Positions 18,002 through 27,132 of a DNA stretch of 64,000 bases are shown here, piece by piece. The notes beneath the pieces are model-generated. The model made no database searches. It was not told where the DNA came from and saw nothing but the letters and a program-made list of their open reading frames with translations. The DNA lies in NCBI GenBank assembly GCA_002427755.1, contig DIYO01000001.1, positions 1,054,001 to 1,118,000 on the forward strand, given 5' to 3'. The position numbers and the translations under genes are program-made. This stretch comes from Roseivirga sp. UBA6052 (GTDB lineage Bacteria; Bacteroidota; Bacteroidia; Cytophagales; Cyclobacteriaceae). Each line of letters begins with the position of its first letter. The first letter of the stretch is position 1.

Positions 18002-18009
18002 TATCTTTG
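18002..18009 (+). promoter_or_regulatory. -7 box upstream of the epimerase gene
   Basis: TATCTTTG exactly matches TAnnTTTG and lies 28 bp before the ATG at 18038. No good TTG element is seen at the usual spacing, so strength is uncertain. Confidence 0.42.
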
Positions 18010-18037
18010 CGCTCTTAATAATATAAACACGTTTTAA

Positions 18038-19099
18038 ATGAGCGTAGCGATAGTTACTGGTTCTTCAGGGCTAATTGGTAGTGAAGCGGTAGAGTTTTTC
18101 TCAAGTAGATTCGATAAGGTGATTGGCATTGACAATAACATGCGTGCTTACTTCTTTGGCGAAGATGGCTCTACAAATTGGAATAAAGAGAGGCTAGAAA
18201 ACTCATTTGAAAATTTCGAATCGAAAGAAGTCGATATAAGAGATTACAACTCCTTGGAATCAATATTCAAGGAATACAACCAAGACATCTCATTAATTAT
18301 CCATTCCGCTGCCCAACCAAGTCATGACTGGGCCGCCAAAGAGCCAATAACCGACTTTACAGTAAACGCCACAGGAACGCTTAACTTGCTTGAGCTTACC
18401 AGGCATTATTGCCCAGAAGCAGTTTTTATTTTCACCTCAACCAATAAGGTTTATGGAGATACTCCCAATGACCTACCTTTAGTTGAGTTAGATAAAAGAT
18501 GGGAGTTAAAAGAAGGACATGACTACTTCAAATACGGCATTGATGAATCAATGAGTATTGATAACTCTAAGCATTCAGTTTTTGGTGCAAGCAAAGTGGC
18601 TGCAGATGTAATGGTACAGGAATATGGTCGGTACTTCGATTTAAAAACTGGAATTTTTCGAGGAGGATGTTTAACAGGGCCAAATCATTCTGGAGCACAG
18701 CTGCACGGTTTCTTATCTTATCTGATGAAGTGTGCTATCAATGGTGACCACTATACTATTTTCGGCTATAAAGGGAAACAAGTACGTGACAACATCCATA
18801 GCTACGATTTGATAAATATGTTTTGGCATTTCTATCAAAATCCGCGCAATGGTGAAGTCTATAATGCAGGTGGAAGTCGCCACTCAAATTGCAGTATGCA
18901 AGAAGCCATAGAATTATGCACCAACATTAGTGGCAATAAAATGAATTATTCATACGCTGAATCAAATAGAATTGGCGACCATATTTGGTATATAAGTGAT
19001 GTGAGAAAGTTTCAAGAGCACTATCCTGACTGGCAATACAAATATGATTTGAATGACATTCTTTCACAGATTCATGACAACATGATCAAGAGACTGTAA
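18038..19099 (+). CDS. NAD-dependent epimerase, CDP-paratose 2-epimerase-like
   Basis: This 353-residue short-chain dehydrogenase has the NAD motif GSSGLIG (8-14) and a long substrate domain with RGGCLTGPNHSG, GYKGKQVRDNIHSYDL and GEVYNAGGSR, typical of CDP-paratose (tyvelose) 2-epimerases and related sugar epimerases. The usual catalytic YxxxK reads FGASK (Phe182, Lys186), so the tyrosine is replaced by phenylalanine; the lysine and the STNKVYGD loop remain. CDP-paratose 2-epimerase acts at C2 by an NAD-dependent retro-oxidation that need not use a standard Tyr. The gene is monocistronic, with its own -7 box and a terminator. The actual sugar is unknown; no other CDP-sugar gene is nearby. 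Confidence 0.82.
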   Translation: MSVAIVTGSSGLIGSEAVEFFSSRFDKVIGIDNNMRAYFFGEDGSTNWNKERLENSFENFESKEVDIRDYNSLESIFKEYNQDISLIIHSAAQPSHDWAAKEPITDFTVNATGTLNLLELTRHYCPEAVFIFTSTNKVYGDTPNDLPLVELDKRWELKEGHDYFKYGIDESMSIDNSKHSVFGASKVAADVMVQEYGRYFDLKTGIFRGGCLTGPNHSGAQLHGFLSYLMKCAINGDHYTIFGYKGKQVRDNIHSYDLINMFWHFYQNPRNGEVYNAGGSRHSNCSMQEAIELCTNISGNKMNYSYAESNRIGDHIWYISDVRKFQEHYPDWQYKYDLNDILSQIHDNMIKRL

Positions 19100-19134
19100 T
19101 TCGATATCTTGAGATAAAAGCAAAAATATTAACC

Positions 19135-19166
19135 AGAAAAGGCCTTGAATTATCAAGGCCTTTTCT
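19135..19166. terminator. Bidirectional terminator between epimerase and RND genes
   Basis: A perfect 14-bp stem AGAAAAGGCCTTGA/TCAAGGCCTTTTCT encloses an ATTA loop, with T-runs on both strands between convergent genes. Confidence 0.93.
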
Positions 19167-19179
19167 ATTCTGGTTCTAA

Positions 19180-22100
19180 TTAAATAGTCTTGAGCTTCTC
19201 CCGAACCAGTAGCTTATATAGGATAGGCACTATGAATAAGGTAAGTAAGGTGGACGAAACCATACCTCCAATAATTGTCCATCCTAATGGCGACCATATT
19301 CCACTAGCTTGAACAGTTAATGGCAAAAGGCCCAAAATTGTTGTTGCAGTGGTTAAGATTATTGGTTTAAATCTCGTACTGGTTGCTTTAAGTACTGCAT
19401 CCATCTTAGCCATACCTCCAGCTCTTAATTGGTTTGTATAATCCACTAGAATAATGGAGTTATTCACCACTATCCCGATAAGTGAAATAAAACCAACAAA
19501 GGCGAAGAAAGAGAATGACCAACCAGTAACGTAAAGAGCAATAAGCGACCCTGTAATTGCTAATGGAACCGCAGAGAATACCACTAAGGGTTGAACCAAA
19601 GATCTAAACTGTAAAACCAATACGGCAAATATTCCTAGCATGGCAATGATGAGCAAAGTCCCCAAATCACCGAAAGTTTCTTGCTGAGATTCATACTCTC
19701 CAGCTACATGATATTCATAGCCTTGAGGCCAATCATAAGCCTCCAGCTTAGTAATTAGATCTTCCGTAATGGCAGTAGTATTATCGGGATTAATTACATC
19801 GGCAGTAACTGCGGTATTTCGCTCAAAATTATAATGTTGAATCTCATTAATGGCTTGCTCAAACTGAACATTTGCCACTTGCTTTAATGGTAGTTGAGCA
19901 CCTGTCATAGTTGTGAGATAAACCTTCTCGAAGTCGCCAATTGAAGGATTATCCTCAAACGGTATTCTAACCACTAGTTCATACTCTTCACCATCATCCA
20001 ATGTTAGGTCATCTACTTTCAAGCCTGCGATACTAGCCCTCACCGCTAGATCGACATCGCTTATAGGTAAACCAATCATACCTGCCTTATCACGATTGAT
20101 ATTAACTTTTAGATTGGTTTTATTTTGGGCAAGAGGGTTATCTACATTAATGGTTCCTTCTGTTTCAGCAATCATGACCTCTAGGTCGGCCGCCAAGAGC
20201 TTTAGTGTATCTAAGTCTTCACCAATAATCTTAATGGCAATTGGTGCTTCAAACGGAGGTCCGTTCTTTAGCTCAGAAAAACTAATAACTGCATCAGGAT
20301 AAGCTGTAAATTTCTGCCTGAATTCTGCCAGGGTAGTGTAGAATTGTTCAGGGTCCCACTCCTTGAAATTCACCATCAATTGGGCATGGTTTTTCTTATA
20401 ACTTTTTGGCACTCGATTATAATAGACCTGCGGATTACCATGACCTGTGTTACTAGAGTAGTCTGTTACATAGTCACTTTGGTTCAGAATATTCTCTACA
20501 AAAGCCACTGCCCTATCAGTCTCATCTAAGTTGGTTCCGTCAGGAGTATTCACCTCAATGAGCAACATGGGTTTATCTGCATTAGGGAAGAAGCTAACTC
20601 CAATGGCTGGAAATAGAGAAAAGCTTCCAAAGAATACCAAGAAGGATAGCGGTACAATGACATACCACCTCTTTAAAGACCATTTAAGTACTGGCTGATA
20701 GAGTCTTGTAATTACCTTCTCCAAGTAAGGATTGATAATTCCCGGGTTGTAGGTTTTACTCCTTTTTCCAGACTTTAATACCTTACTCGCCATAATGGGT
20801 GTAAAGGTCAAAGCCAAAATGAGAGAGAAGGTCAACACTAAAATCACAGTGACTGGCAGTGATCTCAAAAACTCTCCTGCTCCGGAATTGAGGATGGCCA
20901 ACGGACCAAAAGCCAATAGCGTAGTAATGGTTGAACTGATGACCGCATAACCTACTTCTGCCGTTCCTTTGTAAGCGGCCTCTGCCAAAGAATGACCTTC
21001 CTGCCTGAATCTCACAATATTCTCAACCACTACTATACCATTATCCACTAACAAACCTAGAGCTATTACTAAAGAAGCAATTGAAATTTGCTGTAGTGCA
21101 AAACCACTCGCATCTAAGGCAGCTATGGCAATTATGATGGAAAGGGGTATTACCACCATAACAATGGTTGACGACCTAAACCCTAGGAATAGGAATATAA
21201 CCACCCCTACCAAAACAATTCCTTGAATAAGATTTAGGAAGAAATCGTTGATACGTGCCTTTACTGCCGGAGCTTGTTCAAAAGCTGAATCAATTTGAAT
21301 ATTGCTTGGAACAATAAGATCAAATTCTGCCTTGACTGCATTTATACCTTCTGCTACCTGAAGAATATTCATGTCTTTCTTTAAAGTAATGGTAACCCAG
21401 ACTGATTTGACTCCATTGTACCTTGCCTTCCAGAGGTTATCGGCATAATCAATCTCTATAGTAGCTATGTCAGCCAATTTCACCAATTGCTCACCTTGGC
21501 CACTCACAATTGTATTACCGATTGCATCCAAGGACTTATAGCCTCCGCTAGACTTAATATTGAATGACTTTGTTGAAGCTTTAATATCACCACCTGGGAT
21601 ATTCAAATTTTCTCCTTGCAATGCTCCTACAACTCTCTTCAAGTCTATATTCTGAGCCGACATTCTTTGAAAGTCGAGTGATACCCTCACTTCTTCTTCT
21701 GGAAACGCCCTTACCTCTGCATTTTGAACGCCTTTTACCTTCTCTAATTGGTAGGCAAAATCGTCCGCAAGATCTTCTAACTCCCCGTAGGTGGCATTCT
21801 CAGAATAGACGGCAAACTGCTGAACGGCAACCCTCAATCGAGGAGAAAACTGTTCAATATCAAGGCTGTATAGATCATCAGGTAAATCAGCTCTTATGTT
21901 ATTTACTTCCCGGAGAATTTCATCATATAGGTCTTCTGTATCCAAACCAAACTGGCCTTCAATTCTAAATACAACCAGACCTTCTTCTATATTCGTCTCT
22001 ACTTTGTTTATATCTGCTACTTCTTCAAGTGCATCTTCAATCGGCTTCACAACCAATTCCTCCAAATCTTCTGGACCTACTCCAGGATATATGGCCACAA

Positions 22101-22239
22101 TACTGTAATTTGGGAATTTAGGGTTAGGGTCTTCACTTCTGGGCATAGATGTATAGGAATTGATACCCATAAAAAGAGCTAGCCCAATAAGAATAATCAC
22201 AAACTGATAATTCTCAATTGCGAGTTTAGGCAGTTTCAT
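19180..22239 (-). CDS. RND efflux pump inner-membrane permease
   Basis: The 1019-residue protein has the AcrB-type layout: 12 membrane helices with two large periplasmic loops. It opens KLPKLAIENYQFVIILIGLALF and contains the fourth-helix motif GLLVDNGIVVVENI, where AcrB has two aspartates and this protein has Asp-Asn, as many homologues do. It exports drugs, detergents or metabolites using the proton gradient, together with the adaptor and TolC proteins encoded 2 and 1,065 bp upstream. The operon is headed by tolC and preceded by a tetR gene with matching operators. Drug versus metal specificity cannot be settled; the hydrophobe/amphiphile group is more likely. Confidence 0.93.
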   Translation of the reverse strand: MKLPKLAIENYQFVIILIGLALFMGINSYTSMPRSEDPNPKFPNYSIVAIYPGVGPEDLEELVVKPIEDALEEVADINKVETNIEEGLVVFRIEGQFGLDTEDLYDEILREVNNIRADLPDDLYSLDIEQFSPRLRVAVQQFAVYSENATYGELEDLADDFAYQLEKVKGVQNAEVRAFPEEEVRVSLDFQRMSAQNIDLKRVVGALQGENLNIPGGDIKASTKSFNIKSSGGYKSLDAIGNTIVSGQGEQLVKLADIATIEIDYADNLWKARYNGVKSVWVTITLKKDMNILQVAEGINAVKAEFDLIVPSNIQIDSAFEQAPAVKARINDFFLNLIQGIVLVGVVIFLFLGFRSSTIVMVVIPLSIIIAIAALDASGFALQQISIASLVIALGLLVDNGIVVVENIVRFRQEGHSLAEAAYKGTAEVGYAVISSTITTLLAFGPLAILNSGAGEFLRSLPVTVILVLTFSLILALTFTPIMASKVLKSGKRSKTYNPGIINPYLEKVITRLYQPVLKWSLKRWYVIVPLSFLVFFGSFSLFPAIGVSFFPNADKPMLLIEVNTPDGTNLDETDRAVAFVENILNQSDYVTDYSSNTGHGNPQVYYNRVPKSYKKNHAQLMVNFKEWDPEQFYTTLAEFRQKFTAYPDAVISFSELKNGPPFEAPIAIKIIGEDLDTLKLLAADLEVMIAETEGTINVDNPLAQNKTNLKVNINRDKAGMIGLPISDVDLAVRASIAGLKVDDLTLDDGEEYELVVRIPFEDNPSIGDFEKVYLTTMTGAQLPLKQVANVQFEQAINEIQHYNFERNTAVTADVINPDNTTAITEDLITKLEAYDWPQGYEYHVAGEYESQQETFGDLGTLLIIAMLGIFAVLVLQFRSLVQPLVVFSAVPLAITGSLIALYVTGWSFSFFAFVGFISLIGIVVNNSIILVDYTNQLRAGGMAKMDAVLKATSTRFKPIILTTATTILGLLPLTVQASGIWSPLGWTIIGGMVSSTLLTLFIVPILYKLLVREKLKTI

Positions 22240-22241
22240 AA

Positions 22242-23300
22242 TTATCTATTTAAAATTTCAATGGGTTCTCCAGGCTCAGCGTAGCTGGCTCCACTCGTAA
22301 CGACACTGGGATTCTCTCCTAATTCTCTCTCAGTGACAATAAAGAATTCATCGGTTATAGAAGTGGGTTTGACAGCTACTGCTTTCACCGAACGATCGCT
22401 TGGTAAGTACACCACTGCCTCATTCTCATCCCCTTCTACCAAGGCAGCCATTGGTACTTGATAATAGGTCTCTTGACGTGATGGATACAATTTAAGTTTA
22501 GCAACAAAGCCGTCTTTCAGCATTACGCGAGTAGCCTCGAGTGTCAATTCAACTTCAAACGTACCTGTTCTAGGATTAGCTGATTCGGCAATTTCCGAAA
22601 CACTGGCTTTAAAAATCCGATCTGGATAAACATCGAATGACAGTGTTGCCGAATCGCCAAGTTGGGTTTTAACCACATCTCTATCTGCAATACCAATCTT
22701 GATTATATGTGATTTGCTTCTGCCATTTAAAGAAACCTGAAAAATCGGTTTACCAGGACTAGCAAGTTCACCTCTCTCTCCCATTCTTCTAAGCACTTTG
22801 CCATTCTCTTTGGCTACAATAACAGCGTATTGTTGATTATACTTAGCAACGGTTAAATCTTGTTCTGCTACTGATAAAGCTGTCTTTAAATCCTGTACTT
22901 GTTCTAGCGTTGCTACACTATCCGCATAGAGGCGCTCTACTCTACCCAAGTCTCTATTAAGTTTGTCAACTCCTTCTTGAGCTTGCTTTACTCTTGCCGA
23001 AATCTCGTTCAACTCTAATCTTGCCAGTGCATCACCTTTCCTAAAAGACTGACCTTCATCGACTAAAATTTCCTGAATTACTCCTCCTATTTTAAAGGAT
23101 AACAATGCTTGAGCTTTTGAAGCCAAAACTCCGCTTGCATAAACCGGAATGGGCTCCGTCTTTGGTTGAAGATTGACTACTTCAACTTTAGCCACTGTTT
23201 CAGTATTAACTGCAGCTAATTTCTCTTGATAACCTGGTTTACAAGATTGAGCCATTAGTACCACTAATAAACTCATAACGAATAACTTGTAGGTATTCAT
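22242..23300 (-). CDS. RND efflux periplasmic adaptor lipoprotein (HlyD/AcrA family)
   Basis: This 352-residue protein starts with a lipoprotein signal ending in LMAQSC (Cys20). It then shows the adaptor order: a beta-barrel strand, a lipoyl half (KIGGVIQEILVDEGQSFRKGDALARLEL), a helical hairpin of about 60 residues, the second lipoyl half (AKENGKVLRRMGERGELASPGKP) and the beta-barrel and membrane-proximal parts. It links the RND permease to the TolC channel. It lies between tolC and the permease with gaps of 3 and 2 bp, so the three are one operon. Confidence 0.92.
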   Translation of the reverse strand: MNTYKLFVMSLLVVLMAQSCKPGYQEKLAAVNTETVAKVEVVNLQPKTEPIPVYASGVLASKAQALLSFKIGGVIQEILVDEGQSFRKGDALARLELNEISARVKQAQEGVDKLNRDLGRVERLYADSVATLEQVQDLKTALSVAEQDLTVAKYNQQYAVIVAKENGKVLRRMGERGELASPGKPIFQVSLNGRSKSHIIKIGIADRDVVKTQLGDSATLSFDVYPDRIFKASVSEIAESANPRTGTFEVELTLEATRVMLKDGFVAKLKLYPSRQETYYQVPMAALVEGDENEAVVYLPSDRSVKAVAVKPTSITDEFFIVTERELGENPSVVTSGASYAEPGEPIEILNR

Positions 23301-23303
23301 AAT

Positions 23304-24653
23304 CTATTTCTTTGCTATAATCTTATTTAATTCGGATGCCTTAGAAAGGGCTTGAAACTGCGCGATGGAATGACTCAATTGAGCCGTTGTATAATTATTA
23401 CTCGCTTCTAAATACTCAATGAGTATTGCCTGACTCTCAAAATATTTTTTCTGAACTAAGTTGAATGACTTCTGTGCACTAAGCTCTCTAGCCTGTGCTG
23501 CTTCTACTGATTCTAATGCGGCATTATAGTCGTTGAATGCAGTAATCACTTGCAATTCTACCTGATCTTTTACTTGCTCTTTTTGAGCATTTACACGTTC
23601 TAGCTCAAACTGTGATTCCTTAATCTTAGACTTTTTGGCACCTCCTTGAAAAATATTCCAATTCAGGCTTAATTGTGCCAGCACATAATCTTGATCTTGA
23701 TCAAATGAATAGCTGAAACCCTGAAAACCACCATCTATAACCAAATTCACTTTGGGTAAAGAGGCATCTCCTTTTGCAAGTTTTATGAGGTTTTCGTTGG
23801 TACTCACTAAAGCATTTAACTGCTTTATCTCTCTCCTATTAATAAGTGCCTCTTGAGACAGAATATCTAAACTTTGAAAAGACTGAAAATCAATAAGTGT
23901 TTCATCTACTACAATTTCCGCTAGCAAATCACGGTTCAGTAAAAAATTGAAATACGATTGAATGACACGTTCATCCTTTCTAGCGTTGATTAAAGCAGAT
24001 TGAATCTCTGCCTGTTCAGCTTCAGCTCTAAAAATGACATCGTAGGTAGCTTTATCGTTCTCAACTAGCTTCTGATTTACACGAACCAACTCGTTCATTA
24101 CTTCTAAAGTCGATTCATAAATATCTACAGCTTTGCTGGCCTGAATTAGCTGATAGTAAGCCTGTCTGATGTCATTGGCCAACTCAATTTCTAATTGCTC
24201 CTTATTGAGTGTAGTCAAATCTAGAAGACTCTCTTGGGCTAGCTTATTATACTTTATATCAGTATTGAATACTGGCTGAATTAACCTCAAACGAGTATCA
24301 TGGAAGTCGTTAGGCAGAAATTGTTCATTTACATTCTCTACAGTTAGAAAAATATCCGCGCCCTGAATCTGATCCAAAGCATCATAGACTGGATTTAATA
24401 AATCTCCAATTGGAAATTGAATTGAACGCCCTCCTGCTGCTCTCGTGTAGGAAGCTCCAAAACTAAGCTGGGGTAAATACATTGCCTTTGCTTGTTGAAG
24501 CCGCTCTTGACTTTTTCTGAGTTCCAGCTCTGTCTGCTGCAGACTAAGATTTGACTCAAGACCTTCTCTCACATAATCTTCAAGTATTTGACCCTGTCCA
24601 AATACCGTCATAGACATGAGGAAAGACAAACCTAACATTAGGTATCGTTTCAT
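23304..24653 (-). CDS. TolC-family outer-membrane efflux protein
   Basis: From ATG at 24653 this is 449 residues with a clear signal peptide (MKRYLMLGLSFLMSMTVFGQG). Two long alpha-helical repeats follow, with beta-strands for the outer-membrane barrel; GFQGFSYSFDQDQDYVLAQLSLNWNIFQGG lies before the second helical half and is typical of TolC proteins. A longer reading frame begins 30 bp upstream, but the inner ATG begins the signal sequence. It is the first gene of the tolC-adaptor-permease operon, and a TetR-type operator lies about 24 bp upstream of the start. Confidence 0.9.
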   Translation of the reverse strand: MKRYLMLGLSFLMSMTVFGQGQILEDYVREGLESNLSLQQTELELRKSQERLQQAKAMYLPQLSFGASYTRAAGGRSIQFPIGDLLNPVYDALDQIQGADIFLTVENVNEQFLPNDFHDTRLRLIQPVFNTDIKYNKLAQESLLDLTTLNKEQLEIELANDIRQAYYQLIQASKAVDIYESTLEVMNELVRVNQKLVENDKATYDVIFRAEAEQAEIQSALINARKDERVIQSYFNFLLNRDLLAEIVVDETLIDFQSFQSLDILSQEALINRREIKQLNALVSTNENLIKLAKGDASLPKVNLVIDGGFQGFSYSFDQDQDYVLAQLSLNWNIFQGGAKKSKIKESQFELERVNAQKEQVKDQVELQVITAFNDYNAALESVEAAQARELSAQKSFNLVQKKYFESQAILIEYLEASNNYTTAQLSHSIAQFQALSKASELNKIIAKK

Positions 24654-24676
24654 TTTTATGAACATTATATTTTTAC

Positions 24677-24689
24677 TGAACACTGTTTA
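24677..24689. promoter_or_regulatory. TetR-type operator upstream of the efflux operon
   Basis: TGAACACTGTTTA is a near-palindrome and differs from the operator at 25343-25355 in only two positions. It sits between the tetR stop and the tolC start, where a repressor would block the efflux promoter. Confidence 0.68.
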
Positions 24690-24707
24690 TTATATCGATA
24701 AAATTTT

Positions 24708-25319
24708 TTAAAACCTTCTTAGTATTTCCATGAAGGTATGTTTCGCTTCAAAGAGTAATTCCTCTCGTTTATCTTCTGGGTAGAATTTCATTCTTTCTCG
24801 AATGAACATTGATGCAAGCCCATGAACTTGTGCCCATATCATAAATGAAACCACCTCCGGATTTTGGTCTTTAAAGTAACCTGCTCGTTTACAATCAGCT
24901 ACAGTAGACGTCAATACTTGGTGACTTCTATCACCAGGATTCCATTCTTCTTTATTATGCTTAGCCTGCATTGGAGTTCTCAAAATGAACATCATGTCGT
25001 AATAGGCAGGGTTCTCAATCACAAATGTTAGGTATTGAATGCCTAACTGCTCTAATCGCTCCATAGGATCCTCAATCACCATTACTTTACTAAGGTATTG
25101 GAAGAAAATCTCGAATCCCTTGACATGCATTGCATCAAATAGCTCACTTTTATCTTTAAAATATAGGTATATGGTACCCGGACTATATTCAATAGCATCG
25201 GCAATATTTCGCATAGATGTTTTCTCTACTCCTTTCTCTAGAAACAGCTTAGTGGCTGTATCTAAGATGAGTTTTTGCATCTCTTCTTTTTCTCTCTCTT
25301 TTCTTTCCGCGATCCCCAT
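24708..25319 (-). CDS. TetR-family transcriptional regulator
   Basis: This 203-residue regulator has an N-terminal helix-turn-helix (KLILDTATKLFLEKG, then MRNIADAIEYSPGTIYLYFKDKSELF at about residues 35-60), the standard TetR DNA-binding unit. The C-terminal all-helical domain would bind an unknown ligand. A TTG-started extension of four codons is possible, but ATG at 25319 is preferred. It lies directly upstream of the tolC-adaptor-RND operon, in the same direction, and both it and tolC carry a TGAACAnTGTT operator in their leaders. The simplest reading is a self-regulated repressor of the pump, relieved by a pump substrate. Confidence 0.92.
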   Translation of the reverse strand: MGIAERKEREKEEMQKLILDTATKLFLEKGVEKTSMRNIADAIEYSPGTIYLYFKDKSELFDAMHVKGFEIFFQYLSKVMVIEDPMERLEQLGIQYLTFVIENPAYYDMMFILRTPMQAKHNKEEWNPGDRSHQVLTSTVADCKRAGYFKDQNPEVVSFMIWAQVHGLASMFIRERMKFYPEDKREELLFEAKHTFMEILRRF

Positions 25320-25342
25320 ACATCTAAACAACGAATATTTAC

Positions 25343-25355
25343 TGAACAGTGTTCA
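25343..25355. promoter_or_regulatory. TetR-type operator upstream of tetR
   Basis: TGAACAGTGTTCA is a perfect palindrome around its central base, 24 bp before the tetR ATG. It matches the site in front of tolC and would give autoregulation. It is also about 50 bp from the divergent P1 peptidase start, so that gene could be affected too. Confidence 0.7.
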
Positions 25356-25404
25356 TTTTTTTTGAACTTTTTTTATTCCGAGATTAACGGAACAATTCTG
25401 AGCT

Positions 25405-26517
25405 ATGAACCGACTCCTTGTAATCCTTCTTTTTTTCTCCTCCCATTTCACCAATCAAGCCCAAGAAAGGCCGCGCGCGCTTGGCATAGAATTCGGGGTA
25501 CTTCCTACAGGAGAATTAAATGCCATTACTGATGTACCCGGAGTCAAAGTAGGTCACATCACAAAAATTGAAGGCTCAGCAGTAAGAACTGGAGTTACAG
25601 CCATTCTTCCTCACTCTGGAAATATCTTTCAGAATAAGGTACCCGCTGCTATTTACATTGGAAATGGATTCGGGAAATTGGCAGGTATTAGTCAAGTTCA
25701 AGAACTAGGCAATCTTGAAACTCCCATTATACTTACCAATACACTAAGTGTACCTATGGGCATCCAAGGCACAGTCAAGTATACACTCAATCAATCAGGT
25801 AATGAAAATGTAAGATCTGTAAATGCAGTAGTTGGTGAAACAAATGATGGCTATTTAAATGACATACGTGGTATGCACATCTCTGAGAAAGATGTGATCA
25901 ACGCTATTCAGAAGGCCAGTGAAGGAGAAGTACCTGAAGGCAATGTTGGTGCAGGTACAGGCACCCGAGCTTTTGGATATAAAGGTGGAATTGGAACATC
26001 ATCCAGAAAATTGCCTGGCAACTTAGGTGGTTATACCGTAGGCGTAATTGTGCAAAGTAATTTTGGTGGGGTCCTAACGATTAATGGGGTTCAAGTTGGA
26101 AAAGCTTTCAATAAATATCCATTTCGGAATGCAATCGAAAAAAGTGACGGATCGTGTATGATCGTGGTATTAACAGATGCCCCGCTCGATGCAAGGCAAT
26201 TAGAAAGAGTGGCAAAAAGAGCTATGATGGGCTTAGCAAAAACTGGTGGTATTGCTTCTAACGGAAGTGGAGACTATGTAATTGCAGCCTCTACGGCCTT
26301 AGAAATGAGAATCCCTTATACTTCAAATGAGCGCACAAATAATGGTGATGTACTGGGCAACGACAGCATGAGTCCTATCTTCTTAGCAACAATTGAAGCC
26401 ACTGAAGAAGCCATCATTAACTCGCTTTTTGCTGCTCAAGATATGGAAGGTAGAAATGGCAATAAGGCCTCTGCTCTCCCTGTCGATAAGGTAATGGAAC
26501 TAATGAAAAAGTATTAG
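25405..26517 (+). CDS. P1 family peptidase (DmpA-like aminopeptidase)
   Basis: The 370-residue protein has a signal peptide (MNRLLVILLFFSSHFTNQAQ) and then the P1 fold: ITDVPGVKVGH, NGFGKLAGISQV, NVGAGTGTRAFGYKGGIGTSS. These enzymes cut themselves to expose an N-terminal serine; here Gly249-Ser250 in KSDGSCMIVV is the expected cleavage point, the same residue numbers as known for DmpA. They remove N-terminal residues, including D-amino acids or beta-residues, from peptides. The signal peptide puts this copy in the periplasm. It is divergent from tetR and ends 3 bp from the convergent marR stop. Confidence 0.92.
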   Translation: MNRLLVILLFFSSHFTNQAQERPRALGIEFGVLPTGELNAITDVPGVKVGHITKIEGSAVRTGVTAILPHSGNIFQNKVPAAIYIGNGFGKLAGISQVQELGNLETPIILTNTLSVPMGIQGTVKYTLNQSGNENVRSVNAVVGETNDGYLNDIRGMHISEKDVINAIQKASEGEVPEGNVGAGTGTRAFGYKGGIGTSSRKLPGNLGGYTVGVIVQSNFGGVLTINGVQVGKAFNKYPFRNAIEKSDGSCMIVVLTDAPLDARQLERVAKRAMMGLAKTGGIASNGSGDYVIAASTALEMRIPYTSNERTNNGDVLGNDSMSPIFLATIEATEEAIINSLFAAQDMEGRNGNKASALPVDKVMELMKKY

Positions 26518-26520
26518 TAA

Positions 26521-26973
26521 TCAAGATCTAAGAAGATCTAGACTTTCACTTACCTGATTTACTTTATTACCAGGTAACTTCTCAAGGGATTTAAGCCATT
26601 GCTGCAAAGCAGCGTCCACCTTATCCAGAAGCAAGAGTCCTCTTTCTGTAACTAGTACGTCCTTGGCTCTTCTATCTGTTTTACAAACTGTTCGTTCAAC
26701 TAGGCTCTTTGATTCTAATCGGTCAACAATTCTTGAAGCGTTAGACATTCTGTCAATCATTCGCTCAATTAAGGTATTTACTGTACAAGGCTCCGGATAC
26801 TGACCTCTCAAAATTCTAAGCACATTGTATTGCGGTGCTGTAATTCCAAAAGGTTTAAAAATCTGGTTTTGCTGATCCATTAACCAACTATTAGTGAACA
26901 TGATATTCACTATCAGTTTCTCATATGGATTCTCATACTCTTTGCCTTGTTTTAAATCGTCCTCTATACCCAT
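26521..26973 (-). CDS. MarR-family transcriptional regulator
   Basis: This 150-residue protein has a winged helix-turn-helix: ITAPQYNVLRILRG, then VNTLIERMIDRMSNASRIVDRLESKSLVERTVCKTDRRAKDVL with the DRR wing motif. It is a dimeric regulator of stress, drug or metabolite response; its ligand is unknown. Upstream lie a TACTAA-TTTG-TTAGTA repeat and a separate 14-bp palindrome, good candidates for its own operators. It is convergent with the P1 peptidase and divergent from the ECF sigma factor gene. Confidence 0.92.
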   Translation of the reverse strand: MGIEDDLKQGKEYENPYEKLIVNIMFTNSWLMDQQNQIFKPFGITAPQYNVLRILRGQYPEPCTVNTLIERMIDRMSNASRIVDRLESKSLVERTVCKTDRRAKDVLVTERGLLLLDKVDAALQQWLKSLEKLPGNKVNQVSESLDLLRS

Positions 26974-27003
26974 TGTCTAATTCCGACTTATCAAATACGA
27001 AGC

Positions 27004-27019
27004 TACTAATTTGTTAGTA
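27004..27019. promoter_or_regulatory. Candidate MarR operator
   Basis: TACTAATTTGTTAGTA is an inverted repeat with 6-bp arms and a TTTG spacer, 31 bp before the marR start. MarR proteins usually bind such pseudo-palindromes over their own promoter. Confidence 0.5.
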
Positions 27020-27034
27020 ATCAACCATATAAAC

Positions 27035-27048
27035 TATGAATATTCATA
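27035..27048. promoter_or_regulatory. 14-bp perfect palindrome between marR and the sigma gene
   Basis: TATGAATATTCATA is fully self-complementary. It lies between two divergent regulator genes and may be a second operator; which gene it serves is unknown. Confidence 0.4.
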
Positions 27049-27132
27049 TGATCTTTAAAGAAACTGAAACTTTTTCCTGAGGCATTAAACCTTAACCTTA
27101 TCTTACTATCTAAAGCCTAAAACCATCATACT

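Noticed and set aside
26517..26545. AGATCT repeats at the P1 peptidase/marR junction as a terminator
   Set aside because: They lie inside the marR coding sequence, are short and have no T-run.
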